From Dacryopinax spathularia (Eukaryota; Basidiomycota; Dacrymycetes; Dacrymycetales; Dacrymycetaceae): a stretch of DNA of 64,000 bases. Where the stretch lies: contig JBBPFI010000007.1 of assembly GCA_037974965.1 (NCBI GenBank), positions 1,550,001 through 1,614,000 on the forward strand, read 5' to 3'. The position numbers were made by a program, and so were the translations under genes. The first letter of the stretch is position 1. The number at the start of each line of letters is the position of its first letter. The notes beneath the pieces are model-generated. The model did no database searches, was not told where the DNA came from, and worked only from the letters and a program-made list of their open reading frames with translations. This document shows, piece after piece, positions 59,421 to 64,000 of the stretch.

Positions 59421-59437
59421 CAGCCAAGGACGGTCCG

Positions 59438-59964
59438 CTATGCCAGTTCTCTATGCATACTGAAATCGTCGAGCTGCAACTTGCGAAGCGCATAGTATGC
59501 AGCGTACTCCTCTGCGATGCCTAGGTCGGTGCCCATGTAGTCACTGATAAGTTGAGTTCCTTCTTAAGGGGGTCGGTGCGGTTCGAGACTGGTATCGATG
59601 ACTCACTGAAAATCCTTACGAGCCATGCTTGTGTGGGCCCCTTGCCGACGAGTCGGACGTCCCAAGTGAGCAGGATGCGTTTTTCGTGTGTCCGGGCTGC
59701 TAAGTCTTCTTTTGAGCCGCGGATGAAGAAGTCGAAATGGTTGTCTTCCTGCTCCGTTTTGCACATGTGGTTGTGGCCGTTCGGGGGGAAAGGTTTTTGC
59801 CTTTGGGACGTTGCAGTTCGGGATGGAGATGCAGGGACTTGATTCGAGCGATGTGTGTTGTAGGCGGAACGGTTCACCCCCACCGCCCCGCTGAACCCGC
59901 ACGTTTCGGGCTGCGTTGTCGGCCACCCTTCCGGGCTGCTTAGTCCGATGACAGGTGTATCCAC
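59438..59964 (-). CDS. Unrecognised protein, 160 aa
   Basis: Two exons (59964-59607 and 59562-59438) join in frame through a 44-bp intron (GTGAGT to TTAAG). The first half is Pro/Ser/Asn-rich and may be disordered. The second half looks folded: NHFDFFIRGSKEDLAARTHE, RILLTWDVRLVGKGPTQAWL, VRIFKGTQLISDYMGTDLGI, AEEYAAYYALRKLQLDDF. The alternating strand-like and helix-like pattern suggests a small alpha/beta domain, but I recognise no family. The acceptor after TTAAG was chosen because it alone keeps the clearly coding last exon open. It is tail-to-tail with GRF gene E, 17 bp apart. Confidence 0.6.
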
Positions 59965-60157
59965 GCGGAACCGATGTGGGTTCGCTATGGTTTACCAGGG
60001 TGGGAGGCGGACCGGTTTGCCCGGCGCCGCAGGCGAAAGGGCACGTCAACGCCAGGTGGCCGAGATGTCTACGATGTGGTCATCCTCTTAGTCATAGCAC
60101 TGCGGAAGGCGGATATATGGCTGACATCGTATCGAACAAGAGCTTTGCCGGTACGCA

Positions 60158-61196
60158 ATGGTTCCCCCCTGTCCAGAGCTCGTGTCGCGGTTCGTATCTG
60201 CTGAGGTTTATCGCAGGATTCTTACGTTTTGTGACGTTCCGCAACTGGTTCGGATTGCGAAACTCAGCCGCCTCGATCGCGGCTTGGCATGGAGCGTCAT
60301 CTGCCAGCGATGGAACCCACGAAACCTTTTAGAAGAATACGTGGACGATGCTGCTGCAATTTGCGCGGCGGTGCAGCGAACTGGAGCGGGCTTAGCCGGC
60401 CTTGGATTGCTGTCGTTTCTGCTTAACGAAACAACAAGTGGCAAAGTACTAGATATATACGTCGGCCAGCAGCACGCGTGTGACGTCCTGAACACGCTGC
60501 TTATGGCCCGGTGCGAAGTCTTGGTGCAAGTGGGCACGACAGCGAGCCGAATGAGTCAACGTGCGTGGGCGTCGCTGCCGTCTGACACCAAGGACGGTGA
60601 GATATCAACAGTGTTGGTTCGGGCATGTTATTGATTCAACGCAGTTACCTGTCTGCGCACGAATAGAGGCTGTTTTATCCGCTTGGTAGCAGTCAGATTC
60701 AGCCCGACGTTAAGCGTGCTGATACTCGCAGAAAGTGAGTGTTTCGATATTAGAATAGAACGGGCAATTGACAAGGACAGCGGGACTCATGAATCTGATG
60801 ACGACACGGCATGTTTTCAGCTTGTACCCGAAAACCACGTTTGACTTGAAGGTGTCGATTGGTGTAATAGACAAGCGCAGGGGCGGTCGTCGTAAGCAGC
60901 CCCCGTGCTGTGCCCCATTGCTGCGAGGAAGGTCGGCTTGCGAGGTGGGTGCGATGGAGCATCAGGTTGGCCAGAGGTGGGTTGGGGACGGAAATAGTTG
61001 GGTCGTATCGTTTCCGGAGGTCGGGTCGGAGAGGCGGTCGACTTGTACCGATCCCCTTCTGCATTCTTGCGGTGATTGCTGGCTCGCTGGATTCGAGAGC
61101 GACGCCGACCTCTTTCACAAACTGTCGCGCACGTCCCTGTCGAACGCCGCCGTTCCTGCGGGTCTGCAGTTCACGGGGAGGATCAGAGAGACTTGA
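60158..61196 (+). CDS. FHSTCVM-family protein, degenerate copy
   Basis: Three exons (60158-60596, 60645-60734, 60781-61196) give 314 residues. It is paralogous to the minus-strand gene that overlaps its 3' end. Parallel blocks are LVRIAKLSRLDRGLAWSVIC, VQRTGAGLAGLGLLSFLL, VLDIYVGQQHACDVLN, FIRLVAVRFSPTLSVLILAE, and GLMNLMTTRHVFSLYPKTTF (paralogue: CVMSWLTWDRLFVLYPRAVF). Introns match the paralogue in place and phase. It lacks the Gly-Ser and the first Asp of the nucleotidyltransferase-like motif (paralogue GSQPLQ...SDLDLYV, here GLGLLS...GKVLDIYV), so any catalysis of that kind is unlikely. The C-terminal third is Cys- and Ser-rich. The reading frame is whole, and it may still be expressed with a binding role. 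Confidence 0.65.
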
Positions 61197-62270
61197 CCTG
61201 ATTCGCTGTTGTTCTCCTCGTCGGTAGAAGCATCACGGACGCGGGACTTATCGGGGAGGCCGTAGATGTGCTCGACGAGGGCGAAGCGGTGGTAATACCG
61301 TCCGTGGTGATCCGTTAGCAATAGCCAGGAACCCTCGAACTGTTCGTAGGAAGGACGAGCGTGTGTCGGCCTGGTATTTGTATTGAAGCGGCGCTGGCTG
61401 TGCGCGAGAACCAAACAATCTTGGTCGCCGATGAATCTGGCACCGATGGGAAACTCGCGGTGCAAAGCGGGTGTTGGAATGTCGGACTGGTAGCTGAAGC
61501 CGCGGCGCTTGTATTTAGCGATGCCGTCGAGCGACGACGACTGCATTGCTCTGTTGATAGCAAGAGAATGCCTGCTGAAAACCGCCCGAGGGTACAACAC
61601 GAAAAGCCGGTCCCACGTGAGCCATGACATGACACAGGCTGCATATATGGTCAGGAAGAGTCGATTTTGTGACACTAACCAGCATACTCGAGTGAAATGT
61701 AAGGATACACGGAACGATGCCGTTCGCCGGTACGATTAGTTGGACTTGAAGGAACCGAGTCGAATCCAGAGCTTTGCGCAACGTTGCCACTGACACGCGT
61801 CAAGACAGGCACTCGGAAGCTGCAACGATCTGGGACGCACCGCTGTTGATCTCCCCCTGCGTTCCGTACAGGGCGTCCGTGGTCGCGGAAGGGAATCGAG
61901 AGGCGGGGGCGATGTGATGCACTGCGTACCCTTCCGCTTCAACGGCGCGAAGCAGGCCATGTGCTGCTGTCGGTAGGACGTAGAGGTCAAGATCGGACTC
62001 GTCCCAGACGGTGTCGAGTAGGAGTTGCAGGGGTTGGGAACCGCTGATGACCGCGCCGGTGCGCTTCATCGCACGAACCATGGTTTCCGGGTTGTCGAAA
62101 AATCTCATCAGAGTTCGCCTCACGTCCCAACGTCTGGTCAACTCGTGAGACGCGGCTTCTGCAATGTCTCCCTCCAATGACGCGAGTCTGACCAGGAGAA
62201 TGGGATTGCAGTGTTGGACGAACTCGCGCAACAAGGCGTAGGTCAAAACCATGGAGAACGATACCACCAT
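61115..62270 (-). CDS. FHSTCVM-family protein with nucleotidyltransferase-like motif
   Basis: Three exons (62270-61841, 61789-61688, 61638-61115) give 351 residues. The layout agrees with a family I recall as strongly expanded in Agaricomycetes. An F-box-like helical start (LREFVQHCNPILLVRLASL, RRWDVRRTLMRFFDNPETMV) comes first. MKRTGAVISGSQPLQLL then TVWDESDLDLYVLPTAAHGL follows, and after an intron VQLIVPANGIVPCILTFHST and CVMSWLTWDRLFVLYPRAVF. The GS-x(n)-SDLDL pattern fits the nucleotidyltransferase fold motif (Gly-Ser, then Asp-x-Asp), but I know of no demonstrated activity for this family. The FHST codon is split by intron 2. Its last 82 coding bases overlap, on the opposite strand, the last coding bases of its own paralogue. 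No breaks seen. Confidence 0.72.
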
Positions 62271-62566
62271 CTTGAGGCGGATTGGATGGCCGGCCGGGGC
62301 AGCAATCTGTTTGATACAAACTTATATGTGGCGGGATGCTATGTCAGGCGGCGACGTGGCCGGCATCGAATCGGAAGCATGCGGTCCGCGTTCACTGGTT
62401 TTCTTTCGCATTGCGGGAACTTCTGATTGGTGGGGTTATGGACACGTGTCGTTGTATATCAGACTTCGTGTTTATAGGCGAATTGGAGTTCGAGTATCGA
62501 AGAACAGAAAAGGAACGTCGACCACGTCAGCAGCATGGGTTATCATGTTCGCAAAGCACACAACTG

Positions 62567-63412
62567 CTAACGAGACGTTGGACAGCCGACAAAGTACGGA
62601 TGCGTTACGATATGTGCTGAGGGTCGGTGGGCATGCCGTTTCAGCCTCGAATTGTAGGACGACTCCCAGATCCACACCGGCACCCGTCTACGCAACGACA
62701 GTATGCGACCACTATCATCTGGATGCCGATCCCCGTCCTCAACACGGCCCCAGTGCCCGTCTGCGAAGCGAAGCCATACGCGCCGGGTCTCATATTCCGC
62801 GCCAAACACCCACAGTCCGAAAGTGGGTGCGGACGATAGCTGCGGAGGATCGACGGGACCGTTACCTAGACCGACGGTGATCATAACGTCCGGCCGGTCG
62901 GGTTGAGGGTCCCAGCGGTTGGGAACTCGGACGTCGTCATTGCCAACCTGAGGCGTACATTAGTAACGCGGCCGGAGGATTGAGAAGGTGAGCACCTTAA
63001 CGTGGTCGTCGCCGCCTTCGTCGGCGTGCCTCATCTTCTTGATCAAGGATGTCAGTGCCATCCAACAAGGCTCGTCGAGGACGCAGAGGATCAGATGGGG
63101 CTTCGATGGATGGTGAGTGCCTGACGTCGCAGCCACCCATTCCTGACTGTTGTCAAGGAACCAACAGCGATGCTGCACGCGGTCGAATCGATTCGGTATC
63201 CACGCAATGTCACCAGTGCGGAGATGACGCAGCAGAGACGACCAAGTCGGTGGCTCGGACAGGTTGTGCGGTAGTTCGACACGCCGACAGGACCGCAAAG
63301 TCTGTAAGCGGACCTTCACGGTGCCGTTGATGATGAAGTTGATCCTGCTGCTGCCTATACGGATTCAGCGCGACGCCGACTGTGCAGCGTTAGTGTGCTG
63401 CTTACCAGTCAT
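62567..63412 (-). CDS. Unrecognised protein, 248 aa
   Basis: Three exons (63412-63406, 63354-62996, 62947-62567). The first has only 7 bases (ATG ACT G), joined through a 51-bp intron. The second intron has a perfect TACTAAT-type branch site. Frame is kept across both. The protein starts MTGSSRINFIINGTVKVRLQ. A segment TGDIAWIPNRFDRVQHRCWF...GTHHPSKPHLILCVL resembles the small beta-barrel layout (Gly-Asp-Ile start, His-Pro-x-x-hydrophobic strand) of SH3-like fungal proteins, but I would not name a family. The second half has MITVGLGNGPVDPPQLSSAP, FGLWVFGAEYETRRVWLRF and ILSLRRRVPVWIWESSYN. Function unknown. It lies in the same orientation as the FHSTCVM gene, 296 bp away. Confidence 0.6.
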
Positions 63413-63763
63413 TGGCGGGCGATTGGCACAGTAAACCTGGGCAGACGCGATGAGAATGGATTGAAGGTCGGATTAGTCTGGTGATGGCGTCGTGCGTGGG
63501 ACGAGCTGGGAACGAATTGGTGGCATGCTATAGTACCGATGGCCGGCCGGCTACGCTGCCCAGGCACGGCGGATGTGAGGAGCGAGGAGACACGGAAGCA
63601 TTTTGCGGACCGATGAAGGAGTCATGATCCGCTTGAGCGTGGCTCGCTGCGTTATCGCTGTGTTATACATCACATTGACGTTGTATACAAGAACATGTAT
63701 CGCGCTGTTATACATGGCGGTCAGGTTATGCAAGAATGGGTATCGCGGCGGTATGGATGCCAA
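63413..63763. other. Intergenic
   Basis: 351 bp between two minus-strand genes: promoter of the 248-residue protein and trailer of the right-edge gene. No gene seen. Confidence 0.35.
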
Positions 63764-64000
63764 TCAATGTATCAGAACGCCGATGCTATTACGGGCACGC
63801 AGTTCGTCTCTCTCCTTCTCCAAGCGAGCAATGTAGCGGTTATTCTTCGCGTTTCGCAATTCCGTCGCACGGATCTTCTCAAGTAATCCTTCAATGTAAG
63901 ACGGTAGCGACATGACAGCGTCGCAGACAGCAACCTCGCGTATGTCATGCAGAGACATGCCCGATAGTTGATGAGACAACGTGGACGCCGATGATTCAGC
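63764..64000 (-). CDS. C-terminal coiled-coil fragment off the right edge, GRF-family-like
   Basis: Minus-strand frame open from base 64000 to a stop at 63764. It encodes ESSASTLSHQLSGMSLHDIR, then AVCDAVMSLPSYIEGLLEKI and a charged coil (YIARLEKERDELRARN) before the end SIGVLIH. The pattern of a small-residue stretch, L/VP-x2-I, then a heptad coil matches the end of GRF protein A (VPAHIQQLQDRIKLLEKR) and of protein C (LPEFIERCEARLQNLENIAE). It is probably the tail of another member of the cluster. The finger, if present, is outside the window. Confidence 0.5.
   Translation of the reverse strand, partial: AESSASTLSHQLSGMSLHDIREVAVCDAVMSLPSYIEGLLEKIRATELRNAKNNRYIARLEKERDELRARNSIGVLIH

Noticed and set aside
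53200-64000. Possibility that the accessory block is a virus-like or retroelement insertion
   Set aside because: I saw no reverse transcriptase, integrase, capsid or terminal-repeat signature; the genes have ordinary spliceosomal introns.

Overview
The window is nuclear DNA from a basidiomycete fungus, most likely an Agaricomycete-type genome. Nearly every gene is cut by short introns of about 43-90 bp with GTRNGT-like donors and CTGAC/CTAAC-like branch sites. The gene set is fungal: a branchpoint-binding protein, metacaspase, Ras with a CAAX box, and secreted and vacuolar serine carboxypeptidases. It also includes families typical of Agaricomycetes: a TPR-CHAT protease, BAH-PHD proteins, and a family with a nucleotidyltransferase-like motif and an FHSTCVM signature. 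I saw no rRNA, tRNA, CRISPR array or recognisable retroelement.

Layout. 1-3 kb: an unrecognised minus-strand gene running off the left edge. 3-9.2 kb: cytosolic methionyl-tRNA synthetase, convergent with a 1133-residue TPR-CHAT protein. 9.2-15 kb: a GC-rich, gene-poor stretch with two doubtful small genes. 15-19 kb: a TVP38/TMEM64-type membrane protein and a membrane-anchored PNPOx-like flavoprotein. 19.5-25.7 kb: two tandem secreted serine carboxypeptidases and an inverted carboxypeptidase Y-like gene. 26-36 kb: XPB/Ssl2 helicase (TFIIH), divergent from the branchpoint-binding protein; then an NSUN5/Rcm1-type rRNA cytosine methyltransferase, divergent from a UBX (TUG-like) protein. 36.4-44 kb: a 917-residue disordered nuclear protein and two tandem BAH-PHD paralogues. 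44-53 kb: kelch protein, metacaspase, Ras GTPase and a Ppn2-like metallophosphatase.

At about 53.2 kb the character changes. The last 10.7 kb holds no housekeeping gene. It has small intron-rich genes: three paralogues with an N-terminal GRF-type zinc finger and a C-terminal coiled coil, two further coiled-coil genes that resemble their C-termini, an Hsp70 pseudogene broken by nested 107-bp and 325-bp tandem duplications, two convergent paralogues of the FHSTCVM family whose coding ends overlap by 82 bp, and two unrecognised genes. This looks like a fast-evolving accessory block beside a conserved one, and the GRF/coiled-coil cluster is the most novel item.

Exon models were built by hand from splice signals and reading-frame continuity. 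Where exon coordinates are given, their summed length was checked to be a multiple of three. Functions rest on remembered family motifs, not on database searches.
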